Notes under the pieces: generated by a model
What the model was told of the DNA's origin: nothing
Databases searched by the model: none
What the model saw: only the letters and a program-made list of their open reading frames with translations
Position numbers and translations under genes: made by a program
Source of the DNA: Ecdyonurus torrentis
Taxonomy: Eukaryota; Arthropoda; Insecta; Ephemeroptera; Heptageniidae
Direction: 5' to 3'
Assembly (NCBI GenBank): GCA_949318235.1
Contig: OX439132.1
Location: forward strand, 3,593,689-3,657,688
Length of the DNA: 64,000 nucleotides
Part shown: piece by piece, positions 11,601 through 22,264 of the stretch
Layout of the letters: each line of letters starts with the position of its first letter
Numbering within the stretch: the stretch's first letter is position 1

Positions 11601-14600
11601 TAATACAATGAACATCAATGATCTGATGACATAATGTCAAAATTCAAACATTGTTAATGTTTTTATAATGTTTTTTTTTTTTTTTTTTTATTCCACTGTA
11701 ATAACTTTAAATAAGAAATAAAAAAGATAATAATAAACAATTATGAGTGACACATGAGTTGTCAAGGTAACCAAAGTGGCAGTAAACTACAGAGCTTGGT
11801 TTAATTAGGTCACTGCATCATCATCAAGTCATGGCGACCTTGTCAAGGTCAATGAGCTCATCTCAATGTGACTGAAATATTTGTGAGTAAACATGACCTC
11901 AAAATATTACTTTTACTTTGAGAATCTAAATTGTTTACTAGTAAATTTTATATTTTGAACTGTGTGATATTATCTTTCTTACTGTGAAGGAGATAACCAT
12001 ACCAGTAATATAAACTTGTTTTAATGTCCCTTTATCTTCCCCATAATTTTTCTCTCCCTTTCCCCTCATAATCACATTCACACCCTCCATAATTTTAATA
12101 ATAAACCAAAACGAGAGAGAGAGAGAGAGAGAGAGAGAGTACTCAAAAAGTAATGATAAACATACTCCAGGGGGTCTGTTCCGTAAGTCCTCACAAGAAA
12201 CTCGGTATCGAGAAAGGGGGCGTAACTCACTTGTTTATCATAGAAAACTCGTGAGCCACGCCCCCCTTTCTCGATACCAAGTTTCTCGTGAAGCCGTACG
12301 GAACAGACCCCCTGGTCATACTTGCCTAAAATCAATACAGTAATAAGAGCACTAGAATAAACTTATTTTTAAGACTGGATCGTCCCATTGTTAACGACAG
12401 CAATTCTCACCTTCGTTGGGATTGTCAATGTTGTTATTGTTGATATCCCCGCTATCGTAGTCATCTATTGGCTGCTCGACGTTGCTCGTGCTGCCTCGGT
12501 TGTTCTCCTCAATTATACCAAATTCATCAGGTAACGCCATGGTGGATGAAGAAGAGGGGGTGGGGGACGTAGAGGAAGAAGAAGAGGAAGACGCGGGGCT
12601 TGAAGTTGACGATAACGAGGAGGAGGGACTGCTCTCCGAGGTCTTCACTTCAGACGAAGGTATTACCTTACTGATCACTTCAGCAACCTTACTGACGACC
12701 TCAGAGACGGCTTTCTCGGACTTAGGGGTGACCTCTGAGACGACCTTCTCATCACCAGTTTTCACCAGGACAGCTTCCTCGTGGCTGGTATTACTAATAG
12801 CTATCACACCTTCCTTAACTAGGGGACTGGTTGGCACTTCGTCGAGCTTCATTTCCATGTGCGTAAGTGGAGTACTGGGGCCTCTGATTGGAGAAAGTCT
12901 CACGTTGATTGGTGACACGTCCTCGCTGGGTTGTAGAGGTTCACTGGACATGGACACCTGTTGACCTGTGGTTTGACCTTGGTCTTTTGCCTCAAGGTCA
13001 GTGGCGTATGTGTCTGTGTACATGTCTTGTTGGGACACGCCATTTTCCTCAGCTCCTGCAAGCATAATAATCTATCAGTGTGGAAGTTGGGTTAGGTGTA
13101 AAGGGGGCCCTAAACCTCACCCTTTCAATTTTTTTGTTTATTTTAATATTATTGATTGATTTATTTATTTATACATTCAAGCATGTCCACACAGGGCAAT
13201 ATTTTTAATTTAAATCCCCCTGCAAAAAAATCTGACTAATTGCATTTAGTTTTCCCATTACATTCAAATATACATACACTATAATACATATAGTACACAT
13301 ATGGTACATACGCTATAATCACATGTTTTGGGAGGAGTGAGTAAGAAATTTGATTGCACACCAACTTGATACATAAAATAAAATGCAGTCAGGTTTACTG
13401 CAAAGTGCTTCACAAAAATTAATATTACTTCAAGTTTACTTACTAGTAATACGGAAATACAGACCATTAGTTTTTTTTTTTCCCCCTTGAGCATTATGAC
13501 CGGCTATCAATGTTCCTAATGTTTTTGTAACTCAATACAGAAATATATATTTGATGCACTAGAGCACAAACTGTGTATCTCCAACAGCAACAAAGTTCAA
13601 AATAATATAAAACAAGATAAGATTTTCAACTTTGTTGCTTTTGCAGATATACAGTATGTGCTCTAATGTGACAATATATCTTTATGAGGAATTTTTACAT
13701 CTGTAGCTTTTATTACAGGAAGATTAAAAAAAAAGTGTTACTATGTTATTAAAGGCGTAGAACACCTTGAACAAAAAAGTTGCGTAATATCCTAACAAAC
13801 CTGAAAATCAACGTTGATTTGGCCGGAGTCATTAATTTCTAATTTATTTTCCATTCACAAAATGACACTGGCAGTCACTGATGTCACAGCTCGCCCGGTT
13901 CACGCGGGCGTAAAACAAGCGAGCTGTGATTTGTGGCATTTTGTGAATGGAAAATAAATTAGAAATCAATGACTTTGGCCAAATCGCCAAATCAATGTTG
14001 ATTTTCAGGTTTCTTAGGATATTAAGCACCTTTTTTGTTCAAGGTATTCTACGCCTTTAAGTGTTGTTGAAAATACCCTAAACAATTCACATTAAGTACA
14101 GTATCACAGTTTTGTTTTTGTTATTTTTAAATATCTTTTTACTTTTATTTGGGGGGAGGGGGAGGCCAAATTGTCTCTAAAACAAATGAAAATTTTATTG
14201 CAAGCAAAGCTAGAAGCTGTTTAGTGTACCCCCCCCCCCCCCTCTAATTGTTATCTTTTTGTATAAAAACTTAGTGTACATTTAATTTCAAGAGAGAGAG
14301 AGAGAGAGAGAGAGAGAGCCATGCAGTGATAACAACACATTTCAGAGCACTTAACAAGAAATTTGTTATCACTCTTGGCATCACGATATATGTGAGCACA
14401 AAAAACTTGTCATTTGCATCAGCTTGTGTAACTTAACCAAGAAAATTTTGAAGATTAAATTATACAAAAAAAATGCGTGACACCCTTTTGTTTCTTTTGC
14501 ATTATTTTGAGATAACTTTTATCATTTATTATACCCACAATAATTATTATTATTAACATGGTTTTTAATGGTACTAAAATTTATGTAAATATTAGGCTTA

Positions 14601-16936
14601 AACAAGCTTAATGATGTGGCAATGAAACAGCTATACAGTAACTCAAATTACATTTTTTTATACTGAAAATTTTGCTGTATTTTTTTCCAACTGAATTGGA
14701 TGGAAAAAATAGTTTTTTGAACAAATTGGTTAAAATTCAGGAAAATAAAAGCTTTGATGCTCAGTGAGCTACAGTAAAAATTTCAGTGTACAGAAAAATT
14801 CCTAACAATAAGTCAAGTTATAGCTGCTTCATTGCTCCATAAGGACGCATGTTAAATGTAGAATAAAACAAAACAGTAAGAGAAAAGACAAAGTGATCTG
14901 CTAACACTTTGTTAGTGTTAAGTTTTTTTTTTTTCCCCTTGTTCTTCTTTTTCTTGTAATAAAGAAATTGTAAGGAAACTGTAATCAATATTAATTATGA
15001 GGAAATGATGATTTTTACTGTTTTATACACTAATTAAAATATTGAACTTAATAACTTCCTGCTATTTTCTTTGAATTACGTCTGCCAGTGTAGATGGAGG
15101 GGGGGGGGGTAGGCTTAATGAAAAAGAACCATGGACCAAAGAAATGATCATTATGTAAAAATGACAAGACTGCCCTTATACTGTTTAAAGACAAAATTTG
15201 AGCAATAAAACTAGAGAGATGAAACGTGAACATTTGGATAGTTAGCAAGTATATAGGATTGTATTTGATCGTGGCATCAACATTAGAAAAGGCTTATTAT
15301 TTGTAAACTTTTAACCTTGCACCTGTAACATCCCCAGGTAAACTACAGGGTAGGTATGCAGGTTATATAAGAACATAGCAGAGAAAATCCCTAATAAGAC
15401 AATGTCAGGGCCCTAGAGTGAGCCCACAGCTATGTTTTTATTGATTTTAATAGTAATATAAATATGAATGTAAAAGTAGCCCCAAATGTGCATATAGTAT
15501 GTAAGTGTTTTGACTTTTTCTGTCTGTTAATTAACCTTGACGAATACCATGTATATTGTATACCATTGAAGGAAAGAGAGAAATAAAGAATTTTTGATTT
15601 TTTTTTTTAATTGTCGTTGTAATGTTGTGTAACATTTTATGAGGAAACTACTATACAACGAAGCAGTAAAATTTTAACACGTTATAATTTTACATGCATT
15701 GATAAACTAATTATAGTAAAATTATTTGTTTCACAGCTGTTGAGATTTCTTATTACTAAAGAAATTCTCAAGTGTTCTATGCGCCCCATAGGAAATTTCT
15801 ATAATAATTTTTTTCCCATTGTTTAGAGCATGTTTGCCATTTAAATGCATGTTATTTAGTGAGGTTTTCAACAATTGAAATAATTTGGTCAAAATACTTG
15901 ATATCTAACAATAAGAACTTTACTTTTTACTGTGTTTATTCTGATTTTTGCGTAAACTTTTTAGCATAACAAAATTCACCAATACATTTTCACTGTTGAA
16001 TTTTGTTGTGCAAAACTCCGTTGTAGATTTTTTTTTTTCTTGTATAATAAGCCTTCAAGTCTGTACATACCATAGAGTATGTCATGCTAAATAAGATTAA
16101 AGTCCTTAAAAAATACCAAGTACTCTCACCAAAATCATTGAAAACTTAACTCAATTAGCATGCAGCTTGCAGTTAAACGACAATCGTGACCTCTCAACAC
16201 ATAGGAAATAAAATTATAAGGACTGAGAGTACTTGATGGTTTCTAGGTACTTTAGATAAGACCAGAACTAACTATACATACCAGCACCCTCTCCTTGAGC
16301 CACTTCGTCCAAGACAGGGACCTCGGAGGTTTGCTGCAGACGTTGACGACCCCACAGCAAGATCTTGCAGATTGGATGTACGAACACCTTGTTTCTCTTG
16401 GTATGAGTACACAGACTTTTGCAAGCTCCTTCATCCTCAAGATTCTCATTCAAAATTTGAACCCAATCTTTAGTAAACTCAGAATCAGAAATACTGCGAA
16501 CATAAGGCTGGATATCCTTGCAAAACTCAGAACTTCTCGTCTCGTCGTTGAAAAGATTATTGAATTGTTCCGTGTTATTCACGAGAGAAGCCGGGTTAAT
16601 TGATGATTTACATATTTGTAGAGATAAATCATAAAAACCCATACAAAGAAATGGTATTTGATCTCCAGAAGCCTCTAAATATGTACGTAAACCTGTAATA
16701 CCTTCTTCGTATTCGTCAATATCAGGCATTGATTTTTGACAAGGCAGGTAAATGAATGGAGCTTTTGTTGGAGTTGCAAGTACATCTTCTGGGGGAAATT
16801 TACATACATTTTTATCTTGAGACATTAAGGTTAAAATATCTAATGGTTTTTCCTGTAATTTTTTAACTGGATTTGCACAAACACAATTAAGAACAATGGT
16901 TGCACTTATTATGATCCAGGCTCCTCGAGTCACCAT
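8485..16936 (-). CDS. TGOLN2: trans-Golgi network integral membrane protein (TGN38/KCT2-like), 5 exons
   Basis: Minus-strand exons 16936-16282, 13055-12411, 10590-10528, 9832-9678 and 8634-8485 join in phase to 1668 nt, 555 residues. Residues 1-21 are a signal peptide. Residues 22-200 form a lumenal region with eight cysteines (45, 66, 98, 109, 139, 172, 176, 190) and an N-glycosylation sequon at 120. A long Ser/Thr/Glu-rich low-complexity stalk (about 220-480) follows, then one membrane helix (about 483-501). The tail HNKQKILALLVEGRR...SSYRKLDSNLEEA closely matches TGOLN2 (HNKRKI...EGKR...YQRL) and KCT2/C5orf15 (YHRLDQN...EA). YRKL (531-534) is a YxxΦ signal of the kind AP adaptors use for endocytosis and TGN retrieval. 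The family recycles between TGN and plasma membrane. TGOLN2 and KCT2 are themselves related, so which is the closer orthologue is undecided. The start codon context is good (CAAGATGG). Confidence 0.88.
8711..9043. mobile_element. foldback element, family A (copy 3) with internal palindrome
   Basis: The ends are aaaggatag...cagcgctggtcttac and the inverted gtgagacctcaccctc...gaagttct. Inside, 8818-8965 forms a hairpin with arms of about 55 bp (gagcttttgtcatcataatg, gcattatcaatcaaagaag and their complements). It lies in the last intron of the TGN38-like gene. Confidence 0.75.
9678..9832 (-). CDS. TGOLN2: TGN38-like exon 4: membrane segment
   Basis: The acceptor is tttacag and the donor gtacag. 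It encodes a poly-Ser stretch, GGGEFTDAEDSHFFIHFLAM, then VSVFIVGYLVF and the positively charged stop-transfer HNKQK. It ends in phase 0. Confidence 0.88.
10022..10345 (+). other. unexplained higher-complexity patch in an intron of the TGN38-like gene
   Basis: An open frame of 111 codons runs opposite to the host gene and the sequence is richer in GC than the intron around it. The reading is not recognised as any family. It could be a fragment of an old element or chance. No promoter or splice context supports a gene. Confidence 0.25.
10528..10590 (-). CDS. TGOLN2: TGN38-like exon 3: acidic linker (63 nt)
   Basis: The acceptor is ttgttacag and the donor gtaact. It encodes (A)NFQGDDDDEDDITELREASK. 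The phase is 1 on both sides, so skipping it would keep the frame. Confidence 0.83.
10755..10905. repeat. palindrome interrupting a family A fragment
   Basis: The inner arms match closely: aagtggcgctgtagtctgcg and the inverted gtgaattttaaaattcacac...agactacagcgccactt, centred near 10836. Outer arms ttttcgccgcaacaatg and attgttgcggtgaaaatt are less exact. Confidence 0.8.
10945..11590. mobile_element. foldback element, family A (copy 5), split by a SINE
   Basis: The left end is ttaccacagtagaagttt, then ggagaggtcgaggtctcaca. The right end is tgtgagacctcaacctctcc-like sequence, then acttctactgtggtaagtaa. The middle is interrupted by a tRNA-derived SINE at about 11135-11490. Confidence 0.75.
11135..11490 (+). 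mobile_element. tRNA-derived SINE (full-length-looking copy)
   Basis: The head carries RNA polymerase III box A (tggccgagtgg) and box B (ggttcgagcc) with a long variable arm between, as in Ser/Leu-type tRNA. The body holds ggtttctctaggctgtcatg, gcgaatgccgggctgtgta and cttacctgtcgataagacaa; the 3' end is A-rich. It sits inside a family A element, with a short tataaac/tataac match at its edges. A second body copy lies at 61258-61490. Confidence 0.78.
12115..12139. repeat. (GA)n microsatellite
   Basis: Short pure GA run in an intron of the TGN38-like gene. Confidence 0.9.
12167..12315. mobile_element. 149-bp palindromic MITE
   Basis: The ends are ccagggggtctgttccgta and its near-complement. 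Arms of about 65 bp include ctcggtatcgagaaaggggg. The flanks catact (12161-12166) and tcatact (12316-12322) suggest a 6-7 bp target duplication. Confidence 0.8.
12411..13055 (-). CDS. TGOLN2: TGN38-like exon 2: low-complexity lumenal stalk
   Basis: The acceptor is atgcttgcag and the donor gtgaga. It encodes 215 residues rich in Ser, Thr, Glu, Pro and Val, with a run of SEV/SKV repeats (VVSEV, AVSEV, VISKV) and a poly-Ser block, ending in an Asp/Asn-rich stretch. TGN38 proteins have comparable fast-evolving, heavily O-glycosylated stalks. Confidence 0.88.
13753..14056. mobile_element. TTAA-flanked palindromic MITE, family C (copy 1)
   Basis: Ends aggcgtagaacaccttgaac / ctacgcct, each next to TTAA (13749-13752 and 14057-14060). 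The arms span nearly the whole 304 bp, with a GC-rich loop (gctcgcccggttcacgcggg). Further copies lie at 33398-33665 and 52085-52370. TTAA duplication is known for piggyBac-like and Kolobok elements. Confidence 0.85.
14289..14318. repeat. (GA)n microsatellite
   Basis: Pure GA run, preceded by a C-run at 14230-14242. Confidence 0.9.
14600..14925. mobile_element. palindromic element, family B (copy 2)
   Basis: It contains tggcaatgaaacagctata on the left. On the right it has tatagctgcttcattgctcc and ctgctaacactttgttagtg, matching the 3740-4146 element. Confidence 0.65.
15524..15611 (+). mobile_element. retrotransposon-like 3' tail (copy 1)
   Basis: The unit ctgttaattaaccttgacga...ggaaagagagaaataaagaa is nearly identical to 24735-24807 and carries AATAAA near its end. 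This looks like the 3' end of a non-LTR element. No reverse transcriptase was seen. Confidence 0.5.
16282..16936 (-). CDS. TGOLN2: TGN38-like exon 1: signal peptide and Cys-rich lumenal domain
   Basis: It starts at ATG 16936 and ends GCT G before donor gtatgt (phase 1). It codes for all eight lumenal cysteines. Ser/Thr-rich stalk sequence starts only in the next exon, so domain and exon boundaries coincide. Confidence 0.88.
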
Positions 16937-16939
16937 CTT

Positions 16940-17160
16940 GGAAATAATATGTCAGACAGACACGGATGACACTCGCAATCAATATATGATTGAAATTACT
17001 TGCCTTAGTAGCTGCAAAACTTTACCTTGAGTACTTTCTCACACAATAATGACGTTTCTTAACCTTGTTAAAGCCGGAGGCGAGAGCAAACCACAATAAA
17101 AAATTTGTCCTAAAAAATATTTTTTGCAGACGACGACGACACGACCAGATGTTTCTTGCA
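16940..17160 (-). promoter_or_regulatory. upstream and probable 5' UTR region of the TGN38-like gene
   Basis: A moderately GC-rich stretch with scattered CpG (gccggaggcgagagc, gacgacgacacgacc) precedes the ATG. No TATA box or initiator can be assigned with confidence. Confidence 0.3.
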
Positions 17161-18780
17161 AATGACTACCGTAAAGCAAAATTGTAGCGCCAAAATAAAA
17201 TTTACTTAAAAATTTATACATACAAAAATTAATAAAAATTAATCAAAGTTTTGGCTTCAGTATTTTGTACTTTTCGTATATATGTACAAAATAATAATAA
17301 TAATAAGGGTTGGAGAAGAAATAAGCGCCAGTGCTCAAAGAGCCATATAAAATAAAAAAGTAATTTTATTGCTGTGAAATGATATATAATCTGCATGAAT
17401 AAATTATATATAATTTTAATTATTGTCAACGTTGTCATTTACATCCCGCATCCATCACAAAAATGGCATTGTGCTTCTGTGGTGGCAAGAGAGGGTTAAA
17501 AAATATAAAACACGCGTTTTTCTTTAATTGTCTTTCTTTTAAAATTCTAATTAGCATTTATAATAAATAATAAATTATATTAATTGACACATAGCATATA
17601 GCTGCATATAGTGTTAATTTTGATGTTATAACTTAACTGGAAATAATTAATTAAGATTAATTAGTCACTATATTCGTATTTAATTAATTAGACAAATGAA
17701 ACAATTTTACACGTGTAGTTCTTGACATATTATGTTGCCTATTATTATTTTTTTTTTTTTGCAAATGACCTTTTATTGTGCAAAATAATCTGTTCTCCAG
17801 CTCAAAGTTCACTCAGGGTCATTGACCTGTGTATGTATATTTGGGTTCCATTCAAAATTATGATCACATTCATGTATTCTACCAATTTAATTTTTTTTTC
17901 TTCAAGGAAATTGCCTCGGTTCTGTGGTCAGAACGCCTGCAAGCTATGCAACTTTTGCTTCATATTTGTAGTGCGGGTTGCAATAAGTGTGTAAGGCTGA
18001 ATAAGATCGAATAATTTTTAATTTTACCAATAAAAAAAAAACTTCGAAACGGAAATAACTTTTTAACACTTGAGGGGAAAGTGGATGCAGTTTTCTACTA
18101 TTATTTGAACTTTTATTATTATTTTTCACTTATAATATTTTTTACGAACTCTGCGATTTTTAAATAAGAATTGAATCATATTATTATGCTATATTGAATA
18201 ATATATAATTATTCTACACAAAATATGTTTTATAATCAACAAAATAAATGCACAATAATAAAACTATAGCATATATATGTGATAAATTTCAGCAATATAC
18301 TACTTCAATTTACTATTTATTATGATTTATTGAATACAGTGTAATATATAATTATGCTATGGCCAGCAAAAATGAATAAAAATGTGATGTTTACAGCATA
18401 ATTATTATTTATGTGGTCTAAAAATAGTTATGCTGCATGCTATTATTTAATAATATAAATTTAGTGTAAATTACATATCTTCTTTCATGAGCGTTAATTA
18501 TGATATTACAAAATAGCCATATTAATACTGTACATAATATATGCAATAAAAAAAAATTAAAAGAAACATTTTTTTATTATTTTTTATAATTATTATTATT
18601 TTTACTTAAAATTACTTTCAAATTCAAAATTACTTTTTTAGATTTGTCAAATATTTTTTTTATTTTTGCTGGTGAGTACTGCCTCCTGATGCGGATAGTT
18701 ATATTACTAAAACTATTATATAAAGTAACAAACAAATAAAGAATTAAATAAAACTATACCGTACGTGTGTTAAAATAAAG
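17161..18780. other. spacer between TGN38-like and THAP genes
   Basis: Very AT-rich. 18230-18520 looks like a decayed member of the TACGTAAT-type AT-rich repeat family (atgctgcatgctatta, agcataatta). No coding sequence seen. Confidence 0.4.
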
Positions 18781-18781
18781 T

Positions 18782-18787
18782 TTTATT
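18782..18787 (-). terminator. poly(A) signal of the THAP gene
   Basis: AATAAA on the minus strand lies about 35 nt past the stop codon. Confidence 0.55.
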
Positions 18788-18821
18788 TATAAAAATTAGC
18801 CGCAGCCGCACACAAAACCAC

Positions 18822-19083
18822 TTACTTAGTTAATTCCTCACTAGAAAAGCCCATGTTTAGCAATCGCTCACGTATTTTCTCGCACACTTTTATTTCCAGC
18901 TGTTCCAGTTTCTTTTGCTCCCGTCTGTTACTCTGGGTGAGAGTGTGGATTTTCCTGGTCTTCGCCTCCATTTCTTTATTGAAAACTCTGTGGAAAGCTC
19001 GTGCCAGGACCGGGTCACTCATGTCCTCCAGTGTGAAGTCACCAACGTACGCCTTCCTCGGCTTTCTAGGTTTCTTAGTATTC
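18822..19083 (-). CDS. THAP gene terminal exon: basic patch and coiled coil
   Basis: The acceptor is gatattccag. It encodes NTKKPRKPRKAYVGDFTLED, then MSDPVLARAFHRVFNKEMEA and a charged heptad-like helix ending EELTK, stop TAA (18824-18822). The bases over the stop, ACTAA|gtaagt, also look like a donor. A poly(A) signal 35 nt downstream favours termination here. Confidence 0.85.
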
Positions 19084-19142
19084 CTGGAATATCAATGAAT
19101 GAAAGTCAGCGCTAGACATAGACAACCCAGCAATCAGGAAGA

Positions 19143-19200
<58 letters not shown>

Positions 19201-20508
19201 TATGTTATGATTTTATACTCTAAATGAGCACATAATGTCCTAAGTCGATAGATGTGTGAATTACTAATTTTTAAGCCCAATAATTATTTTTAATTAATTA
19301 AAAAAAATCTCTGTTTGCTAATAGTTGATTTTTTAATTCCATTTAAATGATTGTAACAAAAAAACATTTACCCCCGTAAGCTGCGACGCTAACTAACTAG
19401 TTAAACCGTAGTTAAGTTGTTATTTTGATTGTTGCAACAATTAAAAAAAGATAACTAAGGTTTAACTAGAGGTTGCAGCTTACAGCCCATAATAAAAATT
19501 TGAAGGCACTCTGATTATCTTGTAAGGGATAAAATTTTTAATTAATTTAACATTGAAACTTATAGAAATTAAATTTCAAAGGTAAGTTATTCAAAATTTT
19601 GCTTAGTGAAAGATTCAAATTTGTTACGTGTTGATAGAGTATGCACATGTGTTTTGTGCAAAAAGAAAAAAGAAATCTGCTTTTACGAAATTTTAGTAAC
19701 CACACCACAATAACGCATTTTTAATCTTTAAAAAAAAAAAAAAAAAAAAAACAATACGGACTCTAAACATACGGCTATTTACTTACGTTGCGCTCTTGGT
19801 GGAGAGATCAACGCCGACATTGCTCTCACGTTGCTGATTGTTGTGAGCTGGTCCTCGAGGCTTGGCAGTGGAACATTTCGCAACAATGACATTTGCATTG
19901 TTAGGAGCAGCAATAGATGAAGACGTGGTGTTTGGTGCAACCACTGGAGATGGCAAGGAAACGGGCGTACCAAGATTGTCGGGAAAGATGCGTTGAACTG
20001 GATAATTAAACTTCTTAGCGGGGCAGGATGAACTTATGGGCACGTTCAGAGATTTTAACCCTTCATGAGAGAACTGCTGTGAACTCGAGTTCCAGTGAGC
20101 CATGGGAGCAGGGGTTCTTTGGAGATAAACACGCTCGTACGGCGTGACGTGGCGAACAGTGGACGAGGAGGGAGGATCACGTGTTTCTCCGTCACGACGT
20201 GGAGGTTTGCAGACTGTTAGATCTAGAGGCCTCGAGTAAGCTTGGTGCTCAGTAAGGTCAGCAGGGTGGTTGGTGCCTGCGTCCTCTTCAATTAAATTTA
20301 CGTCCAGCTGTTTCTTGGAATACCTGAAGAGGGAAATATGTATTAGAAATTTGATCAAAAATCAATAGTCATAATGACCTATATAAAAATACATAATAAC
20401 AAGAAAATAGTAAAACATATGTAAGTAACAGAATACTGCAGAATAACGTTGAAAAATTGTATAATATTATATTATATATAATACTGTAGGCAAATTGTTT
20501 TGTAATGC

Positions 20509-20548
<40 letters not shown>

Positions 20549-22204
20549 CATTTTATCTAACGTTTAAAATGATAAATATTTTAAAAGCAAATTATCTACA
20601 TCTACAGTAATTAAATTACCACAAATAATTTTTTACATTTTTGTCATCAAGCAAACTAGATATATGATATCACCTCCCCACGATATTCTGGTAAATTGAT
20701 TGTTTTGAAAATTGTGCAAGGTCAGTTATTGTTATAACTCATCGCTACACGATGAATGAATATAACCCACCGTTGTTACTTAATTGGTAAATAATTAGTA
20801 TTGTATTAGAGTTGCCAAGATTAAAGGAAAGAATATATTGAATTTTAAGAACTAAAAAAAGTATTTGTTCGAAAATGGGTAATTTTGAATGTCTTACATT
20901 GATTTATTATTTTGACATTATGCTTTTTTGTATCACCTCTTGTCGGGACAAAAAAATAACTATTAAAAATGCTTCCGCATGAATAAAAAAAAAAAAAAAA
21001 AAAAAAAGCTATAATAATAAATAATAGTAAATAAATTTGTTAAAATAATTTAAAAAATCAAGCTTTCATATTTATTGATTTAATTTATCTATTCTATATT
21101 TTCATTTATTTTAATCTTAATTAGCACCTAATTGCTGTAAAACGAGATTCCATGCAGTACCATTCTTTGACTAGCACGAGAGTTGCTCTACTTACTTCTT
21201 TTTGGTTGGTTGCAGACTGTTTCTCGTCGCAGGAGGTTTCCTGGGGGTGGGGTTCGACTTGCAGAGATGTCGAGGGAAGTTGAAGATGGTGGGCAGTGCA
21301 TCCGAGGTGAGGCGCCGCGTGGAGCTCCAGCCTGACTGCTCGAAACACTCGGGCTCGAAGTGCGTGGAGCACAGAGTTGCTGTCAACCCGGGGGTGAAGT
21401 TCTTCCGCCTCACTGCGAGAGTCCACTTCTTGCGGCGCACTGCGTCTTTGGGGAACCTGCGGGTGAAAAAAAAAAATAATAATAAAAAAAAATGTGGGTC
21501 AATCGTACAGCGTGAAGTGTTATTGTCTATGGTCATTATTTACATTTAGAATATATTTAGAATATACTTATATATCAATATATAATTATTGATTGTTTGA
21601 TTTGCTGGCTTTTTAAATAATTTTTTTTTTATCAAAATAATTGAAAAAAAAAACTATTGCTGTATGTGATGTATGTTTAGTATTATAATAATAAAAATGT
21701 AACTTTATTATCAAAATAAATAGTAATGCAATCGTCAGTATTCAAAATTTCATTGATAGAAATGACGTAGAAAAAAAAATTGGTAATATAAATCAAAGGA
21801 TAAATAATTAAAATATAGTTTGCAATTAAAGCACATATGTTAATGTTAATAACATAATAATTTTTAATAATACGCAAAAATCGCATTTTATTTAAGAAAA
21901 AAACAATAATAATGGGACGTATATAAATTAGTAATCATGAAAGTATTTTCCTTATATACTTTATTAATAAAAATAATAAAGTTAAATAATACGTACGAGT
22001 GAAATGCAACTCCTAATTTCCTGGCCTGTTCATCTTTCTTCATGGTACAATTATATGCAGCGCAGTAACTGACCATCTTGGTGACTAATTATGCCTATAA
22101 AATACTAATTTATATATAGTGTAGTGCCTAATAATAAAGTTCTCTAGCTAGTAGTGCACCTGTACGCACTTCATCTCATCTCATGCAAGTGAGATGTGAC
22201 TGTG

Positions 22205-22264
<60 letters not shown>

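Noticed and set aside
12482..12964. 160-codon plus-strand open frame
   Set aside because: It is the antisense of the low-complexity stalk exon of the TGN38-like gene, which has splice sites and family context on the other strand.
18800..18830. A further THAP exon after a donor at ACTAA|gtaagt
   Set aside because: It coincides with an in-frame TAA and a poly(A) signal follows at once; no acceptor with coding sequence was seen before the next gene.
20225..20260. HCF-1 binding motif ([DE]HxY) in the THAP protein
   Set aside because: The sequence is EHQAY, one residue too long between His and Tyr.
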